A DNA stretch of 64,000 nucleotides. Origin: Acinetobacter baumannii. GTDB taxonomy: Bacteria; Pseudomonadota; Gammaproteobacteria; Pseudomonadales; Moraxellaceae. Under the pieces are notes generated by a model that saw only the letters and a list, made by a program, of their open reading frames with translations, was not told the origin of the DNA and made no database searches. Below, one piece after another: positions 11,226 through 21,453 of this stretch (position 1 is its first letter; the number at the start of each line of letters is the position of its first letter). The DNA is taken from positions 186,001 through 250,000 of the forward strand of contig NZ_CP046654.1 in NCBI RefSeq assembly GCF_009759685.1, in the 5' to 3' direction. Both the position numbers and the translations under genes were made by a program.

Positions 11226-11696
11226 TTATACGTAAGCTTTTAAAACTTCGTCTTTAGCCATTACGTTTTGTAATGATGCTAATACTTGAAGTGTATTTTG
11301 GTTGTTTGTTGAATAGATTTCACCAAAGTTTGCTTTTGAAACTTTGAAGAAACGGTCTTTATCTTGTGGTTTGATTTGCATTAACTCAGCAAGTACATTC
11401 AGGCTTTCACCTTGGCCTACAGCCATGTCACGCGCTAAAGCTTCTGCATTTTCATTTGTGAAAGTAACAACTTGTGCTGTAACTGTTCCACCCTGACGGC
11501 AACCTAAAGTACCGAAAGTAATACCTAATAATTGGTTAGTAAAAATACCGTTTGTTGTTGCAGCAAGAATTTTAGGCACCACTCCTTTTTGGCCAGCCCA
11601 TACTTGCGTACCCACACCACAACCTACATCGTTATCAGCCATAGCAACACTTGAACCAGCTGCTAACAAAGCAGCTAAAGCTAATTTTTTTAACAT
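11226..11696 (-). CDS. DUF3015 secreted protein
   Basis: The protein has 156 residues. A clear signal peptide (MLKKLALAALLAAGSSVAMA) is followed by the glycine and cysteine segment DNDVGCGVGTQVWAGQKG and the second cysteine in LGCRQGG. This is the pattern of the DUF3015 family, small periplasmic proteins of unknown function in gammaproteobacteria. The two conserved cysteines probably form a disulfide. The gene appears to be a single transcription unit with its own terminator. Confidence 0.8.
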   Translation of the reverse strand: MLKKLALAALLAAGSSVAMADNDVGCGVGTQVWAGQKGVVPKILAATTNGIFTNQLLGITFGTLGCRQGGTVTAQVVTFTNENAEALARDMAVGQGESLNVLAELMQIKPQDKDRFFKVSKANFGEIYSTNNQNTLQVLASLQNVMAKDEVLKAYV

Positions 11697-11841
11697 AGAT
11701 GTATATCTCCAAAAATCATTATTGATTGTTTCTTATGTATTGTTATGTGTAATTCTTATTACACGATATTAAAGATAGCGATAAGCCAATCATTTAGCAA
11801 TTAAAAAATAAATAATATGATAAAAAGTGTAAAAGAAAAAT

Positions 11842-12636
11842 TTATCTTAAATTCCAGTTACCTTGATTATCTCGATGACCTAATATTTTAAGCACCAGTA
11901 CTAAACTTAAGAGTAATAATAAATACCATGAACCAAGTTTACCCCAGCCCACCATATGCCAAGCCTCTACCTGACTTGGATAAAGCCAGATTTTATAAAA
12001 GGTACTAATATTTTCAGCAATCCAGATCAGAAAAGCGAGTGTAAACAATACAGGCAACATCGGGATTTTAAATTTATGCTCATTTAATTGGAAATAAAGT
12101 TTTGTTTTCCAAAAAATAAAAACACTGATGGCAAATAAAATATAGCGAATATCGGGTACAAAAAATTTACTCATAAAGTTTATATATGAGAAAAATGCGA
12201 GCAAAAGCATACTTCCAAAACTCGGAAGTTTTTCAAATGAAACTTGCAGCAGGCGTATTGAGCGTGCAAAAAAACTACCTACGGCAGAGTACATAAAGCC
12301 TGCAAATAAAGGCACAGTCAAAATTTTAAATACCGCAGGCTGCGGATATTGCCATGAAGCAATCGCAGGATGAGTCAAGAATATTTCCATGGCCATCGCC
12401 ATGACATGAAATAAAGCAATAACTTTGGCTTCTGCCCATGATTCAAGTTTTAAATATAAGAGACATATCTGAATAATCAGTGCATATATGAGTAAATAAT
12501 CATAACGATAAAAACCCATATATTCATGGCTTCCCATCGACGCAGTTAGGGCAAAAGCGATGAGAAGCAAAATACCAAACAAGGCTGCCGAAACAGCCTT
12601 GCCAATAAATTGAAGAGGTAAAAACAGATATTGCAC
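11842..12636 (-). CDS. DUF817 integral membrane protein
   Basis: The 264-residue protein consists almost entirely of hydrophobic segments, about seven or eight predicted transmembrane helices, with short charged loops. Segments such as HPAIASWQYPQPAVFK and FARSIRLLQVSFEKLP resemble the DUF817 (YoaT-like) family, whose function is unknown. It starts 6 bases behind the hemE stop, so it is cotranscribed with hemE. No functional link to heme synthesis can be shown from the sequence. Confidence 0.75.
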   Translation of the reverse strand: MQYLFLPLQFIGKAVSAALFGILLLIAFALTASMGSHEYMGFYRYDYLLIYALIIQICLLYLKLESWAEAKVIALFHVMAMAMEIFLTHPAIASWQYPQPAVFKILTVPLFAGFMYSAVGSFFARSIRLLQVSFEKLPSFGSMLLLAFFSYINFMSKFFVPDIRYILFAISVFIFWKTKLYFQLNEHKFKIPMLPVLFTLAFLIWIAENISTFYKIWLYPSQVEAWHMVGWGKLGSWYLLLLLSLVLVLKILGHRDNQGNWNLR

Positions 12637-12642
12637 AAAAAA

Positions 12643-13716
12643 CTATCCTAGATATTTAGCACTATACTCATGTACTGTATCTACAAAGATTTTTGGCTGC
12701 GCCGGATCTACCCATTGGGTAATTCCGTGCCCTAAGTTAGCAACGTAACCGGTCTTCTCACCGTTTGCATAAGCATCATCTAACATTGCTTTTACAGCTT
12801 TTTCAATTGAAGCCGCCGAACCATATAAAACAGCCGGGTCAAGGTTCCCTTGTAGGGCAACACGACCTGCCACCGTGGTTCGAGCCGTATTTAATGGTGT
12901 CGTCCAGTCCAGCCCTAATGCATCGGCACCTGTCGTGATCATTGGTTCTAACCATTGACCGCCACCTTTAGTGAACACAATCACTGGAATACGGCGTCCA
13001 TCTTTTTCACGTTGTAAGCCCGCGATAATCTTCTTCATATAGTTAAGAGAGAACTCTACATATTCACGGTGTGCTAAAGCCCCACCCCAACTATCAAAGA
13101 TTTGAATTGCCTGAGCGCCTGCATCAATTTGCGCATTTAAGTAGTCAATGACTGAATCTGCTAAATGGTCGAGCAACGCATGCAAAACTTCCGGCTGCGC
13201 ATACATCATTTGCTTGGTAAAACGGAACTCTTTGCTTGAACCACCTTCAACCATATAAGTCGCCAGTGTCCAAGGACTACCCGAAAAACCGATCAGTGGA
13301 ACTTGTCCACCTAAAGCAGAACGAATCGTACTTACTGCATTCATCACATAATCAAGATCGGCTTTAGCATTAAGCTTAGGTAAGTTAGCCACATCTTGTT
13401 CAGTACGTACCGTTTTATGAAACTTCGGACCTTCTCCAGTTTCAAAATATAGTCCAAGCCCTAATGCGTCTGGAATAGTTAAAATATCTGAAAATAAAAT
13501 TGCTGCGTCTAAATCGTAGCGACGCAAAGGCTGTAAAGTCACTTCACAAGCAAACTCTGTATTTTTGCATAAAGATAGAAAGTCACCAGCTTTTGAGCGT
13601 GTTTCCCGATATTCAGGCAAATAACGTCCTGCTTGGCGCATCATCCATATTGGAGTGGTATCTACAGGCTCACGTAATAAAGCACGTAAGAAACGATCAT
13701 TTTTAAGTGTCGTCAT
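12643..13716 (-). CDS. hemE: Uroporphyrinogen decarboxylase
   Basis: Decarboxylates uroporphyrinogen III to coproporphyrinogen III in heme synthesis. The length of 357 residues is normal. The N-terminal signature [16 protein letters not shown], the [13 protein letters not shown] segment and the C-terminal VANLGHGI segment are all present. It leads a two-gene unit with the DUF817 gene. Confidence 0.97.
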
Positions 13717-14015
13717 TGCCGATCTCTATCTTTTTCATGTGGCAGCATCATAACAAAAGGTGAGTGTTTTTATAATTTCAATTTCACACAAAAAACTTGC
13801 CAATCTACTAAAAAATGCATATTTACACAAAAGTCTACTGCAAGAAGAAACGTTTTCTGCAATACTTGCAGCATGTTACATCGGGTTTATTTATATCCCT
13901 TCGAGTCTCAAATAAGCCAATATTAAATTCATAAGAATGAATGATTGGTGAGTTTATGGCCTAAAGGATCTGATTTTCCCTATTGCTTATATGAAAATTC
14001 TTAAGGTTGAATTAC
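13717..14015. other. Divergent hemE / L,D-transpeptidase promoter region
   Basis: 299 bases without a gene. It must hold the two divergent promoters. No convincing operator or RNA element was seen. Confidence 0.5.
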
Positions 14016-15263
14016 ATGTTTGTTCGCTCATTACTCGCTATGAGTTTAAGTTGTATTATTGCTAATGTTGCTTTGGCTGCGTCAACAACTGAGCAACCAC
14101 TGAACCCTAATAAAGTATCTGCTCCTGTAGAAGATCCGATTGATCCGCTTGCTGTAGATGCTGCTTCAACTGTAAAAGCTCAAGCTCAGACTCAGATTAC
14201 TGCACAAGAACAAAATGACCTAAATAGAGCGTCAACAACATTACAAAATTTACAAAAAGCTGAAGACCAAAATGCTGATTCAGGTATTGCCGCTTCAACG
14301 CCAGTAGCTACGGCTAAAACCACAACAGCTACTCCGTCTACAGCAACTTCTGCGCCAGCGGTTACATGGACATTAGATAGCTTAAACAACGCTGAGTGGT
14401 ATGAAAATATTGGCAAAGGCCAACTTCCAGTTTATGCACGCGCTCACGTTATGCTTAATAATGCACATGCTTCACCGGGTGCTATCGATGGCATGAGCGG
14501 TAAAAATACATTAAAAGCAATTGCATCTTTCCAGCAAATGAATGGTTTATCTCCTACTGGCGAGTTAACTAAAGAAACTTGGGATGCGCTTGTTGCTAAA
14601 CAAAACAAACCAGCGTTTATTGAATACACCATTACTGATGCCGATTTAAAAGGTCCTTACGCACAATCAATTCCTTCTGACTATGCTTTACAAGCAAAAA
14701 TGAAAGGTTTGTACTACACACGCGTAAGTGAAATGTTGGGCGAGAAGTTTCATATTGATGAAGCCTTCTTAAAGAAAATTAACCCGACTGCGACATTCAA
14801 AAAAGTTGGTGAAAAAATCATTGTTCCAAATGTACGCAATGACTTACCAGAAGATATTCACTTGATTATTGCGCATAAAGGTGCGAAACAGTTGTATCTG
14901 TTTAACAGCCGTAATCAAATGATTGCGTCATTTCCTGCAACAATTGGCAGTACTGATACGCCATCTCCGACCGGTACTTACAAGGTAGTAGGTGTAGCAC
15001 GTAATCCTTGGTACAGCTACTCTCCTTCTAACTTTGTACAAGGCAATAACTTAAAACCGCTTTCATTACCACCAGGTCCAAATGCTCCTGTAGGTAATAT
15101 CTGGATTGGTTTAAGCAAAAAATCATTTGGTATTCACGGTACACCAAACCCGTCTTTAATTTCTAAAACTGCATCACACGGTTGTATCCGTTTAACGAAC
15201 TGGGATGCTAACGATTTAGGTAATAAAGTACGTTCAGGCGTAACTGTTAAATTCTTAGAATAA
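14016..15263 (+). CDS. L,D-transpeptidase (YkuD domain) with peptidoglycan-binding domain
   Basis: A periplasmic enzyme that probably forms 3-3 peptidoglycan crosslinks or attaches proteins to the wall. From the ATG at 14016 it has 415 residues: a signal peptide (LLAMSLSCIIANVALA), an Ala/Thr/Gln-rich linker, a PG_binding_1-like domain (GAIDGMSGKNTLKAIASF), and a C-terminal YkuD domain with IHGTPNP and SHGCIRLTNWD, where Cys390 is the nucleophile. A TTG lies in frame 9 bases earlier, but TAAGG at 14002-14006 is spaced better for the ATG. Which named A. baumannii Ldt this is cannot be settled here. Confidence 0.9.
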   Translation: MFVRSLLAMSLSCIIANVALAASTTEQPLNPNKVSAPVEDPIDPLAVDAASTVKAQAQTQITAQEQNDLNRASTTLQNLQKAEDQNADSGIAASTPVATAKTTTATPSTATSAPAVTWTLDSLNNAEWYENIGKGQLPVYARAHVMLNNAHASPGAIDGMSGKNTLKAIASFQQMNGLSPTGELTKETWDALVAKQNKPAFIEYTITDADLKGPYAQSIPSDYALQAKMKGLYYTRVSEMLGEKFHIDEAFLKKINPTATFKKVGEKIIVPNVRNDLPEDIHLIIAHKGAKQLYLFNSRNQMIASFPATIGSTDTPSPTGTYKVVGVARNPWYSYSPSNFVQGNNLKPLSLPPGPNAPVGNIWIGLSKKSFGIHGTPNPSLISKTASHGCIRLTNWDANDLGNKVRSGVTVKFLE

Positions 15264-15279
15264 TCCTCTTAATTAAAAG

Positions 15280-15304
15280 AGCCTGCTTTATGCAGGCTTT
15301 TTTA
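15280..15304 (+). terminator. Terminator of the L,D-transpeptidase gene
   Basis: The stem AGCCTGC / GCAGGCT with loop TTTAT is followed by six T residues. Confidence 0.85.
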
Positions 15305-15383
15305 TTAAATTTTTTAGCATAGCCCCGTGGAATATGTAGTTATTATTTTGGCTATAAAAATAAAACCTGCCCAGGTTTACTAA

Positions 15384-16553
15384 TTACACAGCAACTTTTG
15401 TATTTAGAATATTTAGCATGGTTTGCATTTTAGCTTCTGTTTCTAGCCATTCAGCTTCAGCATCTGACCCTTCAACAATCCCCGCACCAGCATATAAGCG
15501 CATTTTATTTTCACTGAGTAGACCACATCGAATTGTCACTACCCACTCACCATTACCCTCCGCATCCATCCAGCCGACTAACCCCGTGTAATAATGTCGG
15601 TCATAACCTTCATGATCTAAAATAAACTGCTTAGCAACATGAGTTGGTGAGCCACAAACTGCTGGTGTTGGATGTAATTCTAATGCAAGGTTTAAGGCAT
15701 CGGGAGCTTGTTGCTTAAGCACACCTTGGAATTCTGATGATAAATGCAACATTGTTGATGTTTCTAAAATATCTGGAAATTCAGAAACCTTAAGCTCTAC
15801 ACAATGAGTGGCTAAATTTCTAATAATATTTTCAACCACAATTCGATGTTCATGTTGGTCTTTCTCAGAATGATTTAATTCTTGTTGGCTGACGAAATTT
15901 TTTTCGGAAATCTGAGATTTGGGTCTAGAACCGGCCAAAGGATTACTGGTTACAATACGACCTTGTTTTGATAAAAGCAGTTCTGGGCTTGCGCCTAGAA
16001 TATAATTATTATGTTCTACTGGAATCACAAAATTATAAGCATTTGGATTTTGTTTTAATAAAGCAGCCAATAAGTTTTCTGGCTCTTGATGACGGTTGAA
16101 CTCATATTCAACAGCCTGAGAAAGAACAACTTTTTCTACCTTCTTTTTCTCAAAAGCATCTAATGCTAACTGTACTGTACCTTCAAATTTTTGGCGTTGA
16201 ATGAGTAATGATTTATTAATTATCTCAATGTTATTACGATTTTTTAATGAGTTAATCGTAGAAGATGCTTGTGTTATTTTTTTATGATCAGCATAAAAAT
16301 TTAAGCTACTTTTCTTTGTAATATCAAAAGGTATAGCACCAATTAAAACTGGATTTTGATGGCCTTGCTTTTTAATTTCTTCAAAGCATTTTGCAATCTC
16401 TTCATTCAATAGTGCGGTATTTGCTGCAGGTGTATTTAACGTTTTAACGAATTCGTTGACCTCAAGATAATAATTCTTCGTAGAAAAACATGAAAATTTC
16501 TTTTGACCGATATGATCTAAATTTTGCTCTACTGATATTTGAGTCTGCATCAT
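15384..16553 (-). CDS. basJ: Isochorismate synthase of the acinetobactin pathway
   Basis: Converts chorismate to isochorismate, the first committed step to 2,3-dihydroxybenzoate. The chorismate-binding domain shows ASPELLLSKQGRIVTSNPLAGSR-type sequence, HLSSEFQGV, LELHPTPAVCGSPTHVA and AGAGIVEGSDAEAEWLETEAKM, as in EntC/DhbC. The ATG at 16553 is chosen (about 389 residues) because GAGGTG lies 8 bases upstream; the frame is open further upstream but without a ribosome site. A Fur-box-like site stands 96 bases ahead of this start, so basJ probably has its own iron-regulated promoter downstream of basI. Confidence 0.93.
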   Translation of the reverse strand: MMQTQISVEQNLDHIGQKKFSCFSTKNYYLEVNEFVKTLNTPAANTALLNEEIAKCFEEIKKQGHQNPVLIGAIPFDITKKSSLNFYADHKKITQASSTINSLKNRNNIEIINKSLLIQRQKFEGTVQLALDAFEKKKVEKVVLSQAVEYEFNRHQEPENLLAALLKQNPNAYNFVIPVEHNNYILGASPELLLSKQGRIVTSNPLAGSRPKSQISEKNFVSQQELNHSEKDQHEHRIVVENIIRNLATHCVELKVSEFPDILETSTMLHLSSEFQGVLKQQAPDALNLALELHPTPAVCGSPTHVAKQFILDHEGYDRHYYTGLVGWMDAEGNGEWVVTIRCGLLSENKMRLYAGAGIVEGSDAEAEWLETEAKMQTMLNILNTKVAV

Positions 16554-16648
16554 CTGTATATCACCTCTCACATTGATTTTTTTCAAGCAAATTCTGTAGT
16601 ACTTCTTTTTAAATATAAGGATATAAAAATACTGAAACACACATTAAT

Positions 16649-16667
16649 GCAAATGATTATTATTATC
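16649..16667 (-). promoter_or_regulatory. Fur-box-like site upstream of basJ
   Basis: On the minus strand the 19 bases match the classical Fur consensus at 16 positions by hand count. The site lies between the basJ start and the basI stop, so basJ is likely repressed by Fur with iron as an independent unit. Confidence 0.8.
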
Positions 16668-16677
16668 AATAACAAAT

Positions 16678-17433
16678 TTAGTTTTCAATGCAAGAAATTG
16701 TAATTATCTCGTTATTTGTATGAAAAAAATAAACTTTAACCTCTAGAGTTATCTCGATTAAACTTTCTTGTCTAAGGTAAAAATAAAGAAACGCGCCATC
16801 TAGCGCTTTAAATTTTATATTCTTAAAATCAATAATTTGCTTATATTTTAAATAAAATGCCTTAATGATACTTTCTTTAGCGGAGAATATTATCAAATAT
16901 AAATATGCTTGATCTTTTAGTAGCTTTTCAATTTCTTCTTGCTCGTTTTTATTGAGAAAAACATCATAAAATTCATCTTTCTTTTGAAAAAAAATATAAT
17001 GTTTTTGAGACTCTATATCGATTCCAAATATTTTTTCTTTAGGTGTGTTATTTCTAGCATATGCGATGGCATAACATGATTTTTTTGATCCAACATGACT
17101 AATCCCCCCCATCACTCCTTCGGGCCATAGGGGTTCCCCATGTCTACCTTGATAGACAATAGAATCTTGTAAGTTAAAGCTTTGTAATGCATATTTTGCT
17201 GCTAAGCGCCCCGTCAAGAACTCTAATTGACGAATGAAGCGTGAGCTTTTTATATTCGGTGGAAGAAATATATTCAGCTCTTGATAGATATGATCAAGCT
17301 GAGGTATTTCTTTGATTTGGCTGAGCTGGACCTTATGTATATCTATCCCGAAAGCTGTTAGCTTTTCATATTGAATATTTATTTCATCCAGACATGAATT
17401 AGCCCCTCTACTTAGCTGCTTCTTCGTATTCAT
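16678..17433 (-). CDS. basI: 4'-phosphopantetheinyl transferase
   Basis: Attaches phosphopantetheine from coenzyme A to the carrier domains of the acinetobactin assembly line (BasF and BasB). From the ATG at 17433 it has 251 residues. It shows the EntD/Sfp-type signatures KIFGIDIES, with the metal-binding acidic residues, and IIFSAKESIIKAFY. A TTG start at 17451 would overlap the basH stop by a few bases, so the exact start is uncertain. The gene is very AT-rich even for this region. Confidence 0.9.
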   Translation of the reverse strand: MNTKKQLSRGANSCLDEINIQYEKLTAFGIDIHKVQLSQIKEIPQLDHIYQELNIFLPPNIKSSRFIRQLEFLTGRLAAKYALQSFNLQDSIVYQGRHGEPLWPEGVMGGISHVGSKKSCYAIAYARNNTPKEKIFGIDIESQKHYIFFQKKDEFYDVFLNKNEQEEIEKLLKDQAYLYLIIFSAKESIIKAFYLKYKQIIDFKNIKFKALDGAFLYFYLRQESLIEITLEVKVYFFHTNNEIITISCIEN

Positions 17434-17443
17434 AGCATGGACT

Positions 17444-18178
17444 TTATTCAATATTCACGGTCAATGTTTCAACGATGGCAGCAATGTTTTCAAGCATCTT
17501 CACTCGAGTTTCGGGATTGAGAAAGTAGAAATGGTCCCCTTCAAACTCAATGCTTCCTAACCAATTTTCTGTGTGTTGTTGCCATGCATCCATCATTCTT
17601 TTGTTAGGAATATCAGGGTCCTGTTTGCCATAAAATGCAACGATCGGAACCTCAGTCTTATGAATCTTCTCGCCAAGTAATTGATCACTAAGATAGAAAT
17701 CATTACGAATGATTTTGAGAAAGAATGTGAGTGCATCCTGATTATTTAAAATTTCATCAGGAAAATTATTGTATCGCTTTAATTCATCAATAATTTTTTC
17801 ATCAGTTAGCTCATGCTTGTACCGCATATGTTGAATATAGTGATGCTCAGGTCGGCTACTTATAACAATTAATCTCAACTGATCAATTATGGTTTTTTCA
17901 TTCAAATAATTGAGTACTTTCCAAATCAAGCTACCTCCTACACTATGTCCAAATAAAATGAAGGGTGTGTCTGAGTAAGCTTGTATTTCATTGGCAATTT
18001 GCATAGCCAATAGATCAGGATCATCAATCAATGGTTCATTTATTTTTATACCATGACCCGAATATTCAATAGGAATAATACGAATATTGTCAGAGATCTG
18101 CTTTTTCCATGGATGATAAATACTTGCGCTACTCCCCGCAGGCGGTAAACAGAACATATTATATTGAGGTTTATTCAT
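17444..18178 (-). CDS. basH: Type II thioesterase
   Basis: An alpha/beta hydrolase that probably removes wrong acyl groups from carrier domains of the acinetobactin NRPS. In 244 residues it shows the N-terminal FCLPPAGSSASIYHPW, the nucleophile elbow FGHSVGG, the acidic residue in FYGKQDPDIP, and the histidine in EFEGDHFYFL, giving a complete Ser-Asp-His triad. It lies between barB and basI in the same direction. Confidence 0.92.
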   Translation of the reverse strand: MNKPQYNMFCLPPAGSSASIYHPWKKQISDNIRIIPIEYSGHGIKINEPLIDDPDLLAMQIANEIQAYSDTPFILFGHSVGGSLIWKVLNYLNEKTIIDQLRLIVISSRPEHHYIQHMRYKHELTDEKIIDELKRYNNFPDEILNNQDALTFFLKIIRNDFYLSDQLLGEKIHKTEVPIVAFYGKQDPDIPNKRMMDAWQQHTENWLGSIEFEGDHFYFLNPETRVKMLENIAAIVETLTVNIE

Positions 18179-18250
18179 TCAAGAATTCTCCAAATATTAA
18201 GCATTTTTCTTTTATAAAAAATGCTTAAATCAGATTTCTGCGCTATTTTT

Positions 18251-19846
18251 TTAAACAGAAGTTGAAGCTAAATTGATAGTTTGAGTCGGTTGCCAAATAG
18301 CTGAGTCACGATGTGTGACAAAAATAACCGTAGAAGAAAGAGCACGTATCGTTGTAACAATTTCCTGCTCAGTCTCTTCATCCAAGGCAGAGGTTGCTTC
18401 ATCAAGTATTAAAATCGGCGCATTTTTGAGTAATGCTCGGGCAATTGCGACCCGCTGACGTTCACCACCAGACAATGCGGTGCCTTGTTTACCCACCGAT
18501 TGATTAATTCCTTCTGAACTACGGTCAATCATTGCTCCTAATGCGGCATCTCTTGCAGCCTTTTCTATTTCATCATCAGTTGCATCAGATTTTCCTAAAC
18601 GGATATTTTCAGCCAGTGTACCTGTGAACAAAATAGGTTCTTGTGTGACATAAGCGATATTCGAGACCAAATCTTCATATTTCATTTGATCAAGAGCTAT
18701 ACCACCTAGGGTAATTTTTCCTATTTGTGGATCATCAAACCGTGTAAGCAATTCAAGTAAAGTACTCTTACCACTACCACTTGGTCCGGTAACCCATACT
18801 CTGCTCCCCAATGTGATATCGAGAGATATATTTTCAAGTGCTGGCGCATAGCTAACGCCTTGTACCGAAATATGATGGCCAGTAGGAATTTGAGGGTGTA
18901 ATGGCTCAGGCAACTCAGGTGGATGGGTGATCTGATTAAAGTTGCGTAGTGCAGCAAATAAATCATTGATATGCAACCCTGCAGTAGCAAGTTCACCTAA
19001 CGGCGCTGCTGCACGTCCAATTAAGACGAGTAATGCCAATACCAAAGCAGCATGATTGACTCCAGCGATCACCAGATACGTTGCCATCCCTGCAATGGGT
19101 AAAACACTTGCCAAGGTCGCAACAAAACTTGCAAATGCAGCAGCACGGTTGATCCGTACTAATGTCTCTTCTTGCTCTTCCCAACGATGTTCCAGCCTTT
19201 GAACCGCACGTTCTGGTCCCGCGGCTGTGCGTAATAACTCAACATGATCAACCAATTCCAACGTTGCTTGTGAAGCAGCTAAATCGGCAGTATTACGTTT
19301 TTTATCAATATGCATGAGTGCACGTTGTGCTAGGAATTGAGCAAATAAAGAGAGTAAAAGTAAGCCTAAAGCGACAAATGCTACGCCTGCTCCAGCAAGC
19401 AGGCCTATTCCTATTGTGAGAAATAAAGGCATAAAAGGCGCATGTAAAAAGGTTTGCAATTGATGAGCAGGAATACTCATAAACCCAGGAATTCCCTGTC
19501 CAGCAATTGTCTTAATCTGAGCACGCTGTTCATTGGTAAACCAAGAGAGCTTGGCACGAGCTAAAGATTTGCCTAACTCAGCAAATAGGTCCCCTGCTAA
19601 ACGCACACCAGTAAGGAAGCCAGCACGAGTGACTATAACTGTCACTAATATTGCTGCAATTGCACTGATGAGAACCCAGCTTGGTGACCATTGATTGACA
19701 ATTGCAAATGCCAATACGGTATATGCGATTGCTTCAATTGCTGCAACAATGATCCATCCAATACCAACAATAATTAATTTTTGTTTGGCCGCACGAGGAA
19801 GCATCGAAAAAATCTGATCTTTATTTAATTTAGCAGCAGTATTCAT
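18251..19846 (-). CDS. barB: Acinetobactin exporter half-ABC transporter
   Basis: A fused membrane and ATPase subunit of 531 residues. About six membrane segments fill the first 310 residues. The nucleotide-binding domain has Walker A VTGPSGSGKSTLLEL, signature LSGGERQRVAIARALL, Walker B ILILDEATSALDEE and the H-loop VTHRD. Its start overlaps the barA stop by 4 bases, so the pair is translated together and probably forms a heterodimer. In A. baumannii BarAB is described as the acinetobactin secretion system. The architecture resembles CydDC-type exporters. Confidence 0.9.
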   Translation of the reverse strand: MNTAAKLNKDQIFSMLPRAAKQKLIIVGIGWIIVAAIEAIAYTVLAFAIVNQWSPSWVLISAIAAILVTVIVTRAGFLTGVRLAGDLFAELGKSLARAKLSWFTNEQRAQIKTIAGQGIPGFMSIPAHQLQTFLHAPFMPLFLTIGIGLLAGAGVAFVALGLLLLSLFAQFLAQRALMHIDKKRNTADLAASQATLELVDHVELLRTAAGPERAVQRLEHRWEEQEETLVRINRAAAFASFVATLASVLPIAGMATYLVIAGVNHAALVLALLVLIGRAAAPLGELATAGLHINDLFAALRNFNQITHPPELPEPLHPQIPTGHHISVQGVSYAPALENISLDITLGSRVWVTGPSGSGKSTLLELLTRFDDPQIGKITLGGIALDQMKYEDLVSNIAYVTQEPILFTGTLAENIRLGKSDATDDEIEKAARDAALGAMIDRSSEGINQSVGKQGTALSGGERQRVAIARALLKNAPILILDEATSALDEETEQEIVTTIRALSSTVIFVTHRDSAIWQPTQTINLASTSV

Positions 19847-21453
19847 AAAGATTTCCCTGAGTCAGTTGGGCCTTTAAGCACTAACCTGTTGTCGGCATGA
19901 GCAGCTAAGGCAAGATCATGAGTGACCATGACGATGGTTTTATTCTGGTTTTTAGCTAAGTCGCTTAACTCCAATATTATTTTTGTCGCATTGGTCTGGT
20001 CGAGTGCGCTCGTTGGCTCGTCTAATAAAATAATAGGAGCTGAGGATAAAAACGCACGCGCTATTCCTATGCGCTGTTTTTCACCGCCTGAAAGTAAAGT
20101 TGCATATGCATTTAAATCTACTTTTAGTTGGGCCTTGAGTAATGCCTGCTCAAGTTGTGCATCATTTGCATTAACGGCAGATAAGGACAAGTTTTCTCTT
20201 ACTGTGGTCGGTAATACATCTCCACCTTGTGGAATAAACAAAACCTTTTCATGCCTTAGTTTTTCATGTAATTGCAAAATATCTGTTTTGGCTAATTGAA
20301 CGACACCTTCTTGCAATACGGCTAAACCAGCAAGTGCTCGCAGTAAGGTTGTTTTGCCAACTCCACTCGGCCCTGTAATTGCAGTCATTGAATTTTTTGG
20401 AAATGAATAACTTAATCGATCAAATACTTTTTGATTTTCAATTGCAAAGCTTGCATTAACTATTTCGAGTGTTACATCTCCCTCAATCTGTTGTAGATTG
20501 CCCGATGAGAGTACTGGCTCTTTTAAGAAAGCAGATAAACGACTAGCTGCAGCTCGCCCAGCAGCGACATAATCAAGACCATGCCCTAAACGTAGCGAAG
20601 GTGTCACGATGGCCAAACTAAAGAAAAGTGTTGCAGCCAAGGTCATGCTGTCGTATTGATAAGCTACAAAATAGGCTATGGCAAAGGTTGCAACAGCTTG
20701 TAGTAATGCAGTGGCAACAGCAGCGAGTGTTGCGACTTTACTCACCCAAGACACCATATTTTGAGTGAAATTTTGTGCTGATTGAGTATAGGCTGTTAAA
20801 GCACCTGATTGTTGCCCATATATTCGGTTATCACGAATGCCGCGCGCATAATCATCAGCAGAACCAATAATATCTAACATGACCTGCATACGCGCAGCGC
20901 CATCCCGTTTTGATACATGGGGAACAATAATTAAATAATAGAGTGAAGCCATTGCCCCAGGTAATAATACCCAAAGTGCCATCGGGCCCACCAACACAAC
21001 TAATAAAACAATAGAAACTAAAGGGATTACAGCAAAAATCGCAATTTCCGACGGTAAATGCGCCACCATATGATGCAAAGTTGCGATATCGTCTGAAACC
21101 AGTCGTTTTAAGCTTTGGTCACCCTGTTTTGATAGGGTTGTGTTAGGTAACCGAATTAAATGATGAGCAATTTGACGACGTAATCGTGCCGAAAATCCAG
21201 CCTCTGCATCATGCACTAACCATGAAGCCAGTGCTGCCAATGCCGCCCCGACTATCCAAAAAACCGCTGAAAAGATCACCCAATAAGAAGATAAATAACC
21301 AATCAACTGAATCATGCCCCACATGGCAGTTAAAATGGCTAAACCAGAAAATACGGCAGCAAGTGTTCCTGCAAATAATTTAGGAAATGCTGGCTTGAGT
21401 GCAGGTGCCAAGGAAGAGTCTGTCATCAGATGAGATAACTTTAAATCAGACAT
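19843..21453 (-). CDS. barA: Acinetobactin exporter half-ABC transporter
   Basis: The partner of BarB, 536 residues. About six membrane helices precede a nucleotide-binding domain with Walker A AITGPSGVGKTTLLRAL, signature LLSGGEKQRIGIARAFL, Walker B IILLDEPTSALDQ and MVTHDLAL. It stands behind basG with a 245-base gap that is mostly filled by a 51-codon ORF overlapping the barA start (see 21446-21601). Because barA and barB are not identical in their ATP-site motifs, the transporter is a heterodimer with two different sites. Confidence 0.9.
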   Translation of the reverse strand: MSDLKLSHLMTDSSLAPALKPAFPKLFAGTLAAVFSGLAILTAMWGMIQLIGYLSSYWVIFSAVFWIVGAALAALASWLVHDAEAGFSARLRRQIAHHLIRLPNTTLSKQGDQSLKRLVSDDIATLHHMVAHLPSEIAIFAVIPLVSIVLLVVLVGPMALWVLLPGAMASLYYLIIVPHVSKRDGAARMQVMLDIIGSADDYARGIRDNRIYGQQSGALTAYTQSAQNFTQNMVSWVSKVATLAAVATALLQAVATFAIAYFVAYQYDSMTLAATLFFSLAIVTPSLRLGHGLDYVAAGRAAASRLSAFLKEPVLSSGNLQQIEGDVTLEIVNASFAIENQKVFDRLSYSFPKNSMTAITGPSGVGKTTLLRALAGLAVLQEGVVQLAKTDILQLHEKLRHEKVLFIPQGGDVLPTTVRENLSLSAVNANDAQLEQALLKAQLKVDLNAYATLLSGGEKQRIGIARAFLSSAPIILLDEPTSALDQTNATKIILELSDLAKNQNKTIVMVTHDLALAAHADNRLVLKGPTDSGKSL

